31,113 bases of DNA from CAYXXZ01 sp964469165. Lineage in GTDB: Bacteria > Pseudomonadota > Gammaproteobacteria > Pseudomonadales > Porticoccaceae. Both the position numbers and the translations under genes were made by a program. Position 1 is the first letter of the stretch; each line of letters opens with the position of its first letter. Under the pieces are notes generated by a model that was not told where the DNA came from, did no database searches, and saw nothing but the letters and a program-made list of their open reading frames with translations. The stretch is from assembly GCA_964469165.1 (NCBI GenBank), contig CAYXXZ010000030.1:1-31113 (forward strand). The letters are read 5' to 3'. Shown piece after piece: positions 7,109 through 17,196 of the stretch.

Positions 7109-8017
7109 ATGGAATTTATCGACAAACTTCGCGTGTTCATTGCCGTTGCCGACCAGCAGAGCTTTGCCCGGGCCTCTGAAGCGCTCGGTATGTACCGCCC
7201 GCGTGTATCGCGCGCTGTGACAGAGCTGGAGAAAGAAGTCGGAGCCCGGTTGTTCCATCGCACGACGCGCAAGACGACGCTGACGCGCGAGGGCACCGCC
7301 TTCTATGACCAAGCCCGGGCGACACTTACCGCCGTCGGGGATGCCAGGAATTTCTTTGATGGAGGTTCTTCAATTCCGAAGGGACGGATCAGGGTCGACA
7401 TGAGCAACTCCATTGCGCGCTCGACCATCATCCCCCGCTTGCGCCAGTTCAAGGAGGCCTACCCTGAGGTGGACGTCATACTCGGCGTGAGCGACCAACA
7501 AGCCGATCTCATCACAGAAGGGATCGACTGTGTGCTCCGGCTGGGACAGCTTGGAACGACCAGCATGGTCAGCCGCGTCGTGAGCCGGGTTCGGGTAATC
7601 ACGTGCGCGGCGCCCGCTTACCTGGCTCGAAATGGTGAACCGCAAACCCTTGAAGAGTTGAAGCAGCATCAGGCCGTGATGTACTTCCATGGCAAAGACC
7701 GCCGTGTCATGGATTGGCAGTATGTCGTAGACGGCATACCCACCACCGTGCGGATGCCATCCTCTGTGCTGGTCAACGACCATGAAGCCTACGTGAGCTG
7801 TGCCGTCAACGGTCTTGGCGTAGCGCAGATGCCCGAAATTGGAATCCGAGAGCAGTTAAGCACTGGCGAACTCGCCCCTATTCTGGAGGAGTTTGATGGA
7901 GGCGAAAGACCGCTTTCCCTGCTTTACCCGGCGAGGACGCATTTGCCGCTACAAGTACGTGCTTTCATGGACTGGGTCATTTCTGTGTTTGAGGCATCTT
8001 TGGCATCTGAGCCATAG
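7109..8017 (+). CDS. LysR-family transcriptional regulator
   Basis: The N-terminal winged helix reads FIDKLRVFIAVADQQSFARASEAL, then VSRAVTELEKEVGARLFHRTTRKTTLT, followed by the effector domain from about residue 90 (KGRIRVDMSNSIARSTIIPRL). It has about 302 residues, normal for the family. The ATG at 7109 and a GTG two codons earlier (7103) are both possible; AGGT at 7095-7098 gives better spacing to the ATG. It is divergent from the OYE operon, so it most likely controls that operon. The effector is not readable from sequence; related regulators respond to electrophiles or quinones. Confidence 0.9.
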   Translation: MEFIDKLRVFIAVADQQSFARASEALGMYRPRVSRAVTELEKEVGARLFHRTTRKTTLTREGTAFYDQARATLTAVGDARNFFDGGSSIPKGRIRVDMSNSIARSTIIPRLRQFKEAYPEVDVILGVSDQQADLITEGIDCVLRLGQLGTTSMVSRVVSRVRVITCAAPAYLARNGEPQTLEELKQHQAVMYFHGKDRRVMDWQYVVDGIPTTVRMPSSVLVNDHEAYVSCAVNGLGVAQMPEIGIREQLSTGELAPILEEFDGGERPLSLLYPARTHLPLQVRAFMDWVISVFEASLASEP

Positions 8018-8169
8018 GCCAGTCCGTAGGAATTCCGAGCGTGGCTGGCCTGGGTATCAGAGACCAAGATGTGCTTCCTACAAGTCGGATCAGGAGTTGC
8101 CTGCGTTATGTCGCCCAAGCGGTCAGAAAGGAGATATAACCACCAAGGCGGGCCGGAAGTTTGCACCGG

Positions 8170-8928
8170 TCATAGCGTCCCCAACCGCATGTTGATGGGC
8201 CAGCAAACCTCTCGGCGAAGTTCTGCATCGCCCCATAGCGCCGACAGATCGGCGGCGAAGCCCTGCAGGATGTCCTCACGCCCCGCCTCGCGCACGCTGC
8301 GCACGGCCGACCAGGTAGAGATATAGCCCAGCAATTCCGCCAGGCCCCAGGTTTTACGAATTTCCAAAGACGGCGGCACGTGCTCCTTGAAAGGAAACGG
8401 CAGATCCGCATAGCCGCTATCGACGAGCTTGCGCTCTGCGGGCCAGTACGGGCCGATCTCATGCCAGTAGAAGCGGCTGAAGCGCGTGTCCAGTTCCTCG
8501 TCTAGCCGCGGTACGCCGTAACTGACGAGGGCCAGGACGGCCTGCTGAGCACCAATGCGCCGCGCTTCCTCGTAGAAGCGCGGCAGATCGAACCAGTGCG
8601 CGGCCTGAGCGGCAGTGATGAGCTGGGCGCTATGGTCAGCGACTGGCAACTGCTCCGCCGGAGCGCAGGCATACTTCACCTGTGGATGTGCCACGGCGTT
8701 GGCGATCTGGTCGGCGCTGGGGTCGGCTCCCAGCACCTTGTCGAAGTGCGAAGCCAATTGCGCAGTCAACTGACCACTGCCGCAGCCGACATCGACCGCC
8801 AGTGTCGTGCCCGGTGAAACGGACGCGAGAAATCGCGCCAACTCGGGCGGATATTCCGGGCGAAAGCGCGAGTACGCCTTGCCGCCCTGATCGAACCAAT
8901 TGCGGGGTGGGCTTGCCTCATCGGACAT
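8170..8928 (-). CDS. Class I SAM-dependent methyltransferase
   Basis: Motif I is LAVDVGCGSGQLTAQLA, followed by the acidic VLGADPSADQI strand and a motif-II-like LITAAQAAHWFDLPRFYEEA, so this is a Rossmann-fold methyltransferase of the Methyltransf_11/yeast YHR209W-like group. N-terminal NWFDQGGKAYSRFRPEYP is typical of that group. The C-terminus (LWGDAELRREVCWPINMRLG) looks complete. The start at 8928 has AGGAG eight bases upstream; the longer open frame to 9045 has no family likeness. Product is 252 residues. The substrate is unknown. A plus-strand gap of about 150 bases (8018-8169) separates it from the convergent lysR. Confidence 0.85.
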   Translation of the reverse strand: MSDEASPPRNWFDQGGKAYSRFRPEYPPELARFLASVSPGTTLAVDVGCGSGQLTAQLASHFDKVLGADPSADQIANAVAHPQVKYACAPAEQLPVADHSAQLITAAQAAHWFDLPRFYEEARRIGAQQAVLALVSYGVPRLDEELDTRFSRFYWHEIGPYWPAERKLVDSGYADLPFPFKEHVPPSLEIRKTWGLAELLGYISTWSAVRSVREAGREDILQGFAADLSALWGDAELRREVCWPINMRLGTL

Positions 8929-9081
8929 CAGAGGTCTCCTGTTCAATCTTTGAATTTGAATCGGGGCTGCACGCGCCGCGCGAAGCCGGGCCGCGAAACT
9001 TTCGTGCTCCAACGCCACGATCGCAGCCTCCAGTGCCCCACGCAAGGCGTGCCCAGTCTCAGCCTCTCCGGATTGCCGTTC

Positions 9082-9753
9082 TCATTGAGGCTGGCCACCG
9101 GTTCCGCCATGCAGATCAAAGTAGCGCGCCGGTGTTGTCCCGAACATCGCACGGAACGCCGCGATGAAGCTGGAAGGGGATTCATATCCAACGGAAAACG
9201 CGGCATTTCCGACGCTTTCCCCATGCGCCAACAGCTCCAGCGCCACGATCATCCGGTGTTTCAAGCGCCATGCGCCGAAGGACATTCCCGTTTCCAGAAC
9301 AAAGAGGCGCTCGATTGTTCTGGCGCTGGCCCCGACCGTCGACGCGAGCGCCGCAACAGGTGCGCGGCTGGCAGGATCGTCTCGCAACAGCTCAGTGACG
9401 CGCACGGCACGCGCATCGCGAGGGTCGGGCAAATCGAGCGGTGCGTGAGGAAGCGCAGCGAGCTGATCCAGCAGCACATGCGACAGCCGCCCTTCCGGTG
9501 AATGAGGCCGGTGATCCCAGGATTGAACAGCACATGCGGAGATCAACTCGCGGACAAGGGGCGAAACATTCAAGACCACGCATCCCGACCAGTCGGGAGC
9601 ACCTTCCGCGCGCTGATCGATATACAGGATCGAGGCATCGACAGGACGCTTGGCAAGGAACGCATGAGCAGCGCCGGCGCTGATCCAGATCGCGCGCGTC
9701 GACGGCAATATCCACCGCCCGATTGCCGTAGTGACGTGCATCGCTCCCTCTAT
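9082..9753 (-). pseudogene. AraC-family regulator, N-terminally truncated at the glyA stop
   Basis: The frame encodes the later part of the sensing domain (MHVTTAIGRWILPSTRAIWI, then APDWSGCVVLNVSPLVREL) and a complete AraC HTH pair at the C-terminus (ALASTVGASARTIERLF, GNAAFSVGYESPSSFIAAFRAMFGTTPARYF). Family members usually have about 40-50 residues before this point, with the His-rich entry of the cupin barrel. Here homology-like sequence (IEGAM) begins at 9753 inside the glyA stop codon TAG (9750-9752), so the front was removed by a deletion ending exactly at the glyA 3' end. An ATG at 9741 with GGGAG only two bases away could still give a 219-residue protein that keeps DNA binding. Confidence 0.7.
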
Positions 9754-11021
9754 CGGTATACGGGGTGGCGGCGACAAAGACTCACCACCTGTTCGCGTAC
9801 CCGGTCACGTACCGTCGTCGAGGCATCACCACCCGCCTCCAGCGCATCCAGTACGTCGCAGAGCCAGCCCGCAAGCTGCTCGCACTCCGCTACGCCGAAG
9901 CCGCGTGTGGTCACGGCGGGTGTGCCGATGCGAAGTCCTGACGTGACGAACGGCGAGCGCGGGTCGTTGGGCACCGAATTCTTGTTCGTCGTGATGTAGG
10001 CATCGGCCAGCGCCGCATCTGCGTCCTTGCCGGTGTAGGGTTTGGCGGACAGGTCGATCAGCATCAGGTGGTTGTCAGTGCCGCCGGAAACGATCTTGTA
10101 GCCACGCTGCTGGAGCACTGCGGCCATCGCGCGGGCATTGGTCACCACCTGGCGCTGGTAGGTCTTGAACTCCGGGCGCAGCGCCTCCTTGAAGGCCACC
10201 GCCTTGGCCGCGATGACGTGCATCAGCGGGCCGCCCTGGATGCCGGGGAACACGGCGGAATTGAGCTTCTTGTAGAAATCTTCGTCCTGCCCCTTGGCAA
10301 GGATGATGCCGCCGCGGGGTCCGCGCAGTGTCTTGTGGGTGGTGCTGGTCACGACATGGGCGTGAGGCAGCGGATCCGGGTACTCGCCCGCCGCCACCAG
10401 ACCGGCGACGTGCGCCATGTCCACCCAGAAGATCGCGCCTGCCTTGTCGGCAATGGCGCGCATGCGCGCCCAGTCCTTGTGGCGCGAATACGCGGAGAAG
10501 CCGCCGATCAGCATCTTTGGCCGCGTTTCCAGCGCGATGCGCTCCATCTCGTCGTAGTCGATCAAGCCCGTTTCAGGGTCGAGACCGTAGGGCACGATCT
10601 TGTAGTGTCGGCCGGAGAAATTGGACGGGTTGCCGTGGGTCAGGTGGCCGCCCTGGGCGAGGTTCATGCCCATCACGGTGTCGCCGGGCTTGGTCAGTGC
10701 CAGGAATACTGCGGCGTTGGCCTGGGCGCCGGCATGGGGCTGGACATTGGCATAGTCGCAATCGAACAGCGCCTTGATGCGCTCGATGGCGAGGCGTTCG
10801 GCCACGTCCACGTACTCGCAGCCGCTGTAGTAGCGTTTACCAGGGTAGCCCTCGGCATATTTGTTGGTGAATACCGAGTTCTGGATACGCATCACCAGCG
10901 GGCTGGCGTAGTTCTCGGAGGCGATCAGCTCGACGTGATCCTCCTGGCGGCGTTCTTCGTGCTGCACAGCCTGCGCCAGTTCGGGGTCGAAGTCGGTGAG
11001 AGTAAGAGCAGTGTCATACAT
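9750..11021 (-). CDS. glyA: Serine hydroxymethyltransferase
   Basis: This enzyme converts serine and tetrahydrofolate to glycine and methylene-THF with PLP, in the cytosol. The family blocks are clear: LIASENYASP, FTNKYAEGYPGKRYYSGCEYVD, the PLP-binding VVTSTTHKTLRGPRGG with Lys after TTH, and GLRIGTPAVTTRGFG. The start MYDTALTL at 11021 gives 423 residues, close to the usual 417; the longer open frame to 11177 lies within trpA. It begins 11 bases after the trpA stop on the same strand, so trpB-trpA-glyA form an operon that joins Ser/Gly and Trp metabolism. The C-terminus (LCRRHPVYR) is complete and abuts the truncated AraC gene. Confidence 0.96.
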   Translation of the reverse strand: MYDTALTLTDFDPELAQAVQHEERRQEDHVELIASENYASPLVMRIQNSVFTNKYAEGYPGKRYYSGCEYVDVAERLAIERIKALFDCDYANVQPHAGAQANAAVFLALTKPGDTVMGMNLAQGGHLTHGNPSNFSGRHYKIVPYGLDPETGLIDYDEMERIALETRPKMLIGGFSAYSRHKDWARMRAIADKAGAIFWVDMAHVAGLVAAGEYPDPLPHAHVVTSTTHKTLRGPRGGIILAKGQDEDFYKKLNSAVFPGIQGGPLMHVIAAKAVAFKEALRPEFKTYQRQVVTNARAMAAVLQQRGYKIVSGGTDNHLMLIDLSAKPYTGKDADAALADAYITTNKNSVPNDPRSPFVTSGLRIGTPAVTTRGFGVAECEQLAGWLCDVLDALEAGGDASTTVRDRVREQVVSLCRRHPVYR

Positions 11022-11032
11022 GGAGGTTCGTC

Positions 11033-11886
11033 CTATGCTTGGGGGTTTCTGGATTTCGAGGTTTGATTCTGTTCGGCTGCGCCACTGTCCAGCTCCCGGC
11101 GCACGTCGCGAATCAGGTCGCTGGCTGAGGCCAGGGCATCGGTCGCCGACCTGCCATCCAGGCTTTCGATCAGCCACGAGCCAATCACCACTGCATCGGC
11201 CACTTGGGCAATCTCGCGTGCTGTCTTCGCATCCCGGATACCGAACCCGACGCCGACGGGGATGCGCACATGGCGGCGGATGCGCGCCAGCATCTCTCGT
11301 ACCTGCTTTGCGTCCAGCGTCCTGGCACCGGTGACGCCCTTGACCGAGACGCAGTAGATGTAGCCACCGGCGCGTTCGGCAACCTGCTGAATGCGCCGCT
11401 CTGTAGAGGTTGGCGCCAGCAGGAAAATCAGGTCGATGCTGTGGTGGCGAAGTTGTGTCGCAAGATCGCCGGAAACCTCCGGCGGGTAATCGACCACGAG
11501 CACACCATCCACGCCAGCCTGGGCTGCGTCCATGGCGAAGGCACCTGGCTGACGCAGATAGTCATAGCGTTCGATGGGATTGGCGTAACCCATCAGCACC
11601 ACCGGCGTGTCGACATCGGATTCGCGGAAACGCCGCACCTGATCAAGCACCTGCGGCAGGCCGATGCCTTGTCGCAGGGCGCGTTCGGTGGATGCCTGGA
11701 TCGTTGGACCGTCTGCCGACGGATCGGAGAAGGGTACGCCCAGTTCGATGATGTCGGCCCCGGCTTCGACCAGAACGTGCATCAGCGCAGGGGTGATGTC
11801 TGCGTAGGGATAGCCGGCAGTGACATAGGGAATCAATGCCTTGCGTCCCTGCTGTCGCAAACGCTCGAAGGTCCTCTGGAGTCGGC

Positions 11887-11890
<4 letters not shown>
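11033..11890 (-). CDS. trpA: Tryptophan synthase alpha chain
   Basis: The alpha subunit cleaves indole-3-glycerol phosphate to indole, which is channelled to TrpB. The catalytic Glu is in DIIELGVPFSDPSADGP and the Asp is in the same loop (DPSADGP). Phosphate binding GVGFGIRDAKTARE and the YIYCVSVKGVTGAR block follow. Its 285 residues are slightly longer than E. coli (268) because of a polar C-terminal tail (SGAAEQNQTSKSRNPQA). The ATG overlaps the trpB stop by four bases (ATGA), so the two chains are made in coupled fashion. Confidence 0.96.
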
Positions 11891-13116
<1,226 letters not shown>

Positions 13117-13149
13117 GTCGTCGGCTCCGTCTCTCCGGCTGCGGTAGTT

Positions 13150-13384
13150 GTTTTCCGGGCAGTTCGATGCCTTTACTGTGGCCGTGCAGGCGGGCCAGTT
13201 TCAGCGCAGTCTCGTTGGCCTCCGCGCCGGAGTTGCAGAAGAAGGCCTTCTCCATGCCCGCCAGGGCGCACAGACGCTCGCCCAGCCGCTCCTGCCAGTC
13301 GATGCGGAACACATTGGAGGTGTGTAGCAGCAGGCCGGCCTGTGTGCGACGCTCACGCGGGTTGATGGCGATGACGGCCTTCAT
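13150..13384 (-). pseudogene. Acetylornithine aminotransferase (argD) internal fragment in a chimeric frame
   Basis: The frame begins MKAVIAINPRERRT and then reads QAGLLLHTSNVFRIDWQERL, CALAGMEKAFFCNSGAEANE, TALKLARLHGHSKGIELPG. The latter part matches the N-terminal third of ArgD (family-typical LLHTSNLY, FFCNSGAEANE). The PLP-binding Lys and the C-terminal two-thirds are absent, as is the true N-terminus. The first ~13 codons are of another, unidentified origin; their ATG overlaps the stop of the YggS-like gene (ATGA), so they are probably the start of a gene once translated together with it. The frame then runs into the trpB start. This is a deletion scar. Confidence 0.7.
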
Positions 13385-14196
13385 GATGGAGATTCCTCAG
13401 TCGTCGAGTCCGTGGGCCAGTAATGGCTGTCGGGGGTGTCGCGTGCGCCAAAAATGGCCTGTCCGACACGCACGACGGTGGCGCCTTCCTCGATGGCGAT
13501 CTCGAAGTCGCCGGACATGCCCATCGAGAGTTCGTCCAGGCCGATGCCGGCAGGTGCACTGTCGCGCAGTTGGTCACGCAGGGTTCTCAGCAGGATGAAG
13601 CACTGGCGTACCCGTTCGGCCTCGCTGGAGAACAGCGCCAGCGTCATCAGCCCGCGCACGCGCAGCGCGGAAAACGCCGGCAACGCCTGGATGAAGGCCG
13701 GCACCTCCTCGGGGGCTAGGCCGTACTTGCTGGCCTCACCGGAGGTATTGACCTGGACGAACACATCCAGCGAACGGCCTTCGGCCTGCAGACGGCGATC
13801 CAGCGCTTCGGCCAGGCGCAGGCTGTCCAATGCCTGGAACTCGCTGGCGAAACGCGCGACCAGCCTGGCCTTGTTGGTCTGCAGGTGGCCGATGACCGAC
13901 CATTGCAGGTCGGTCAAATCCTGCATGGCTTCCCATTTGCGGTAAGCCTCCTGCGGCTTGTTCTCACCCAGCATCCGGCAGCCTGCCGCATGGGCAAGGC
14001 GCAGGCTGGCCTCGGGCTTGGTCTTGCTGACCGGCAGCAGGCGCACCGTTGCCGGGTCACGACCAACACGCCGACAGGCCGCGTCGATGCGCGCCCGTAC
14101 CGTCGCAAGATTCTGCCGGAAGTCTTCAACCGTGACGGCCTCGGGATAACGGCCGTGCCTATCATGACGAGTCTGTGTATCGAAGGATGTCGACAT
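13381..14196 (-). CDS. YggS/PROSC-family PLP-binding protein
   Basis: This alanine-racemase-N-fold protein binds PLP and helps control free PLP. The PLP Lys is K58 in LLPVSKTKPEA. Other family blocks are WSVIGHLQTNKAR, DVFVQVNTSGEASKYGL, LRVRGLMTLAL and ELSMGMSGDFEIAIEEGATVVRVG, the last being the phosphate-binding end. One difference is ENKPQEAYRKWEAM where YggS usually has ENYVQE. The 271 residues include an N-terminal extension of about 20 residues over YggS (~234). The ATG overlaps the stop of the benE remnant (TGATG). The association with MocR and BenE recurs in gammaproteobacteria and suggests PLP-linked control. It may be a paralogue of the housekeeping yggS. Confidence 0.85.
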   Translation of the reverse strand: MSTSFDTQTRHDRHGRYPEAVTVEDFRQNLATVRARIDAACRRVGRDPATVRLLPVSKTKPEASLRLAHAAGCRMLGENKPQEAYRKWEAMQDLTDLQWSVIGHLQTNKARLVARFASEFQALDSLRLAEALDRRLQAEGRSLDVFVQVNTSGEASKYGLAPEEVPAFIQALPAFSALRVRGLMTLALFSSEAERVRQCFILLRTLRDQLRDSAPAGIGLDELSMGMSGDFEIAIEEGATVVRVGQAIFGARDTPDSHYWPTDSTTEESPS

Positions 14197-14960
14197 CAGT
14201 TCACTCCCTTATTGTCGGCTGCCGACGCCATGACGGAGTCCGGCGCGCGTTGCGGCAGTCGGCCGTTGAGCACAGCGTAGGCGACGAGGCCGATCACCAG
14301 CCCCCAGAATGCACCGCCAATACCCAGCAGGGTGATATTGGCGGCTGAGGCCAGGAAGGTGATCAGTGACGCTTCGCGGCTCTTGGCATCGGCCATCGCG
14401 CTGGCGAGGCTGCCGCCGATGGTGCCCAGCAGTGCCAGACCTGCAAGCGTGGTGATGAAGGTCGCCGGAAACGCCATGAAGACTGCGGCCAGCGTCACCC
14501 CAAACACCCCGACGAGGATGTAGAACAGACCTGCGGCAATCCCAGCAATCCAGCGTTTGGACGGGTCTTCGTGCGCTTCCCTACCAGTGCAAATGGCCGC
14601 CGTGATCGCAGCAATGTTGAACGCATGCGAGCCGAATGGCGCCATCAACAGCGAGCCAAGGCCGGTGACGGTCACGATGGGGTTGGCGCTGGTCTTGAAA
14701 CCATCGTTGCGCAGCACCAGCATGCCGGGCATGTATTGGCCGGTCAGGGTGATGAGGAAAAGCGGCAGCGCCACGCTCAATAAGGCGTTGAGTGAAAACT
14801 CGGGCATGGTGAAGACTGGCGCGGCGAATTGCAGCGTCAGCCCGGACAGATCGACTTGATCCTGGATGAGCAGGAAAGCCAACCCCAACACCAGAATGCC
14901 CACCACGGCATAGCGCGCGGTGAATCGCTTCAGCACGACGTAGGCGACGATCAACAAGGC
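14196..14960 (-). pseudogene. benE: BenE-family transporter, 5' half missing
   Basis: The conserved part starts abruptly with LLIVAYVVLKRFTARYA and continues to the normal C-terminus through QYMPGMLVLRNDGFKTSANP, LLMAPFGSHAFNIAAITAAICTG and SANITLLGIGGAFWGLVIGL. That is the last ~250 residues of a ~400-residue benzoate/H+ symporter-like permease, about seven membrane helices. The first ~150 residues, the start codon and the promoter are gone. The open frame continues to 15431 but only antisense to the mocR remnant. The deletion point (about 14960) is shared with the mocR remnant. Confidence 0.85.
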
Positions 14961-15974
14961 ATGGAGCCGTTGCGGCGAGCCATTGCCGATTACGTCAATC
15001 TGGAGCGGGGCGCACGTGCCACACCCGAGCGCGTGCTGATCCTGACCAGCTCCCAACAGGCGTTGACCTTGTGTGCCAGTGTGCTGCTCGATGCCGGCGA
15101 GCGGATATTCATCGAAGACCCCGCGTATCACGGCGCGCGCAAGGCCTTCGATGCGGCAGGACTGGCGTGTGTGCCGGTGCCGCTGGATGCGGATGGCCTT
15201 CGGGTCGAGTACTTGCTCGAGGCGGCCAAGGCGCCTGGCAAGTCGGTCAGGGCGGTGTTTCTGACGCCATCGCACCAGTTCCCTACCGGCGCAACGCTGG
15301 CGCTGGACCGGCGCCTGGCGGTGATCGAGTGGGCCAGACAGAACCAGAGCTGGATCATCGAAGACGACTACGACAGCGAGTTCCACTACGCGGGCAAACC
15401 CACCGCCTGCGTGCAGGGGCTCGATCCGCATGAGCGGACCATTTATATCGGCACTTTCACCAAATCGCTGTTTCCCGGCTTGCGTATCGGCTACATGGTA
15501 CTGCCGCCGTCATTGGTCACGCCCATGACGGTGGCCCGCACCCTGCTTGATGGACACAGCGCACCGATCCCGCAGCTCACCTTGGCGCGCTTCATCGAGG
15601 GTGGCCACTTCGGTGCCCATGTACGCACCATGCGTGCTACCTACGCAGAACGGCGCGACGCGCTGGCGCGGCTGGTGCGCCAGCACCTGGCCGATTTCGT
15701 GGAACCACGGGTGCCGGCTGGCGGCATGCAGATGCCCTGCGTGTTCATCCGCGACATCCCCGAGCGCGAAGCCGTGGAGTCGGCACGCCGGGCCGGAATC
15801 GACCTGCTGGGGCTGACGGCGCTGCATGCGTCGAACCGGCACAAGGCGGGTTTCCTCATGGGCTTTGCTGCCCATGCCCCGCATGAATTGGAAATTGCCG
15901 TCAAGAAACTTGCCAACGTACTGCGCGCACTGTGCCCCGGTCGCCAGGCAGGCAGCAACGAGATCCAGACATGA
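14961..15974 (+). pseudogene. MocR-family regulator lacking its GntR DNA-binding domain
   Basis: The sequence starts at MEPLRRAIADYVNLERGA and runs through the fold-type I aminotransferase domain: RVLILTSSQQALTLCASVLL, EDPAYHGARKAFDAAG, IEDDYDSEFHYAGKP, and the PLP Lys in YIGTFTKSLFPGLRIGY. MocR proteins (~470-500 residues) have an N-terminal winged helix and a linker before this; both are missing here. An ATG (14961) lies exactly at the junction, so a 337-residue protein might still be made if transcription reaches it, but without the DNA-binding head it cannot act as the normal regulator. No Shine-Dalgarno is evident. The stop overlaps the MFS start (ATGA). Confidence 0.8.
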
Positions 15975-17170
15975 AATCATCCTCCAACGGGTTGTTGACC
16001 CAGGTATCCATCGCCCATCTGGTCAGCCACCTGCACATCATGGCGCTGCCCGCTCTGTTGCCGTTATTACCTGATGCGATGCAGGTGAGCTTCATCGAGC
16101 TTGGTGTTGCCCTCGGTGTGTTCAACATCGTTTCGGCACTGGTGCAAGCGCCACTGGGATTTTTGGTGGATCGGCTGGGAGCAAGGAGGATGTTGATGGC
16201 CGCGCTGCTGCTGGGGGCCGTCAGCTTTGGGCTGGTTGCTGTGTTTCCGAGCTATACCTGCCTGCTCCTGGCGATGGGATTGGCTGGCCTGGCGAACGGC
16301 GTCTATCACCCGGCGGATTACTCATTGCTGTCGCAAGGTATCGCACCGGCGAGAATGGGCAGGGCTTTCTCCATTCACACCTGCGCGGGATTTCTCGGCG
16401 CGGCCCTCGCGCCGCCCCTCATGGTCGGCATCGCACTGGCCTGGGAGCCGCGCTGGTCATTCGCTGCAGCTGCCGCAGCCGGTCTGCTCGGGTTGTGCGT
16501 TGTGGAACTCGGATCACAGCAACCAGCGAGGCTGGAACGCATGGCGATCCCGAAAAAAGACAAGACGACAACACGGCCGCTGACCACCCCGATAGGGACA
16601 TTGACGGTACTGACACTGCTGTTCGCGATGCTCAGCCTCAGCACTGGCGCCATCGAGAGGTTCTCGGTTTCCGCACTGGTCCAGGGTTTCGACGTAACGC
16701 TGCCTACGGCCAACCTGGCTTTGACCGTGTTCATGTTTGCCAGCGCCTTCGGGGTACTGGCTGGCGGTGTTCTTGCGGATCGAACTGACAGGCATGGCTA
16801 TGTGGCCGCTGGCGCGTTCGCACTGGCCGCTGTTCTTGTCGTGGTGGTGATCGGCGTGCCGCTCCCGCCTGTGCTGCTGGCTCTGATATTTGCTGCCATC
16901 GGGTTCCTGACCGGCGTCGTCGCGCCATCGCGCGACATGCTCGTGCGTGCCGCTTCCCCGGCCGGGGCAGAAGGTCGCACATTCGGCATCGTCTCCACCG
17001 GCTTCAATGTGGGGGGCATTGTCGGCCCCCTGCTGTTCGGCCTCCTGCTCGACCGTGGGCTGGCCAGCGGTGTGCTGTGGGCCTCAGTCGGCTTTATGAC
17101 CATCACGACGGTGATTGTTCTCGTTCAGGAACGACACGGCAGCGCGCGACCCGCACTGGCAATCCGCTAA
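15971..17170 (+). CDS. MFS transporter
   Basis: This is a 12-helix major facilitator protein of 399 residues. The loop 2-3 motif is FLVDRLGARRML, and a second-half copy reads LADRTDRHGYV. The LIGANGVYHPADYSLLS-like stretch (LANGVYHPADYSLLS) resembles the Fsr/fosmidomycin-resistance branch, whose members export small molecules. The start at 15971 overlaps the mocR remnant stop by four bases, so it was probably controlled with mocR. Loss of the mocR promoter raises the question of how it is now expressed. The substrate is unknown. Confidence 0.85.
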   Translation: MKSSSNGLLTQVSIAHLVSHLHIMALPALLPLLPDAMQVSFIELGVALGVFNIVSALVQAPLGFLVDRLGARRMLMAALLLGAVSFGLVAVFPSYTCLLLAMGLAGLANGVYHPADYSLLSQGIAPARMGRAFSIHTCAGFLGAALAPPLMVGIALAWEPRWSFAAAAAAGLLGLCVVELGSQQPARLERMAIPKKDKTTTRPLTTPIGTLTVLTLLFAMLSLSTGAIERFSVSALVQGFDVTLPTANLALTVFMFASAFGVLAGGVLADRTDRHGYVAAGAFALAAVLVVVVIGVPLPPVLLALIFAAIGFLTGVVAPSRDMLVRAASPAGAEGRTFGIVSTGFNVGGIVGPLLFGLLLDRGLASGVLWASVGFMTITTVIVLVQERHGSARPALAIR

Positions 17171-17196
17171 CCCCTACCAATCGAAAGAGAAACACC

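Noticed and set aside
8126..8139. Strong ribosome-binding-like AAAGGAGATATAA
   Set aside because: No ATG, GTG or TTG lies at a usable distance downstream and the following frame (TTKAGRKFAPV) has no support as a gene.
10068..11066. 332-codon plus-strand frame opposite glyA
   Set aside because: Antisense shadow of glyA with low-complexity His/Gly/Val composition.
14961..15431. Extension of the BenE frame through the mocR remnant to 15431
   Set aside because: This part is the antisense of the MocR aminotransferase domain and has no membrane segments; the real BenE part stops at about 14960.
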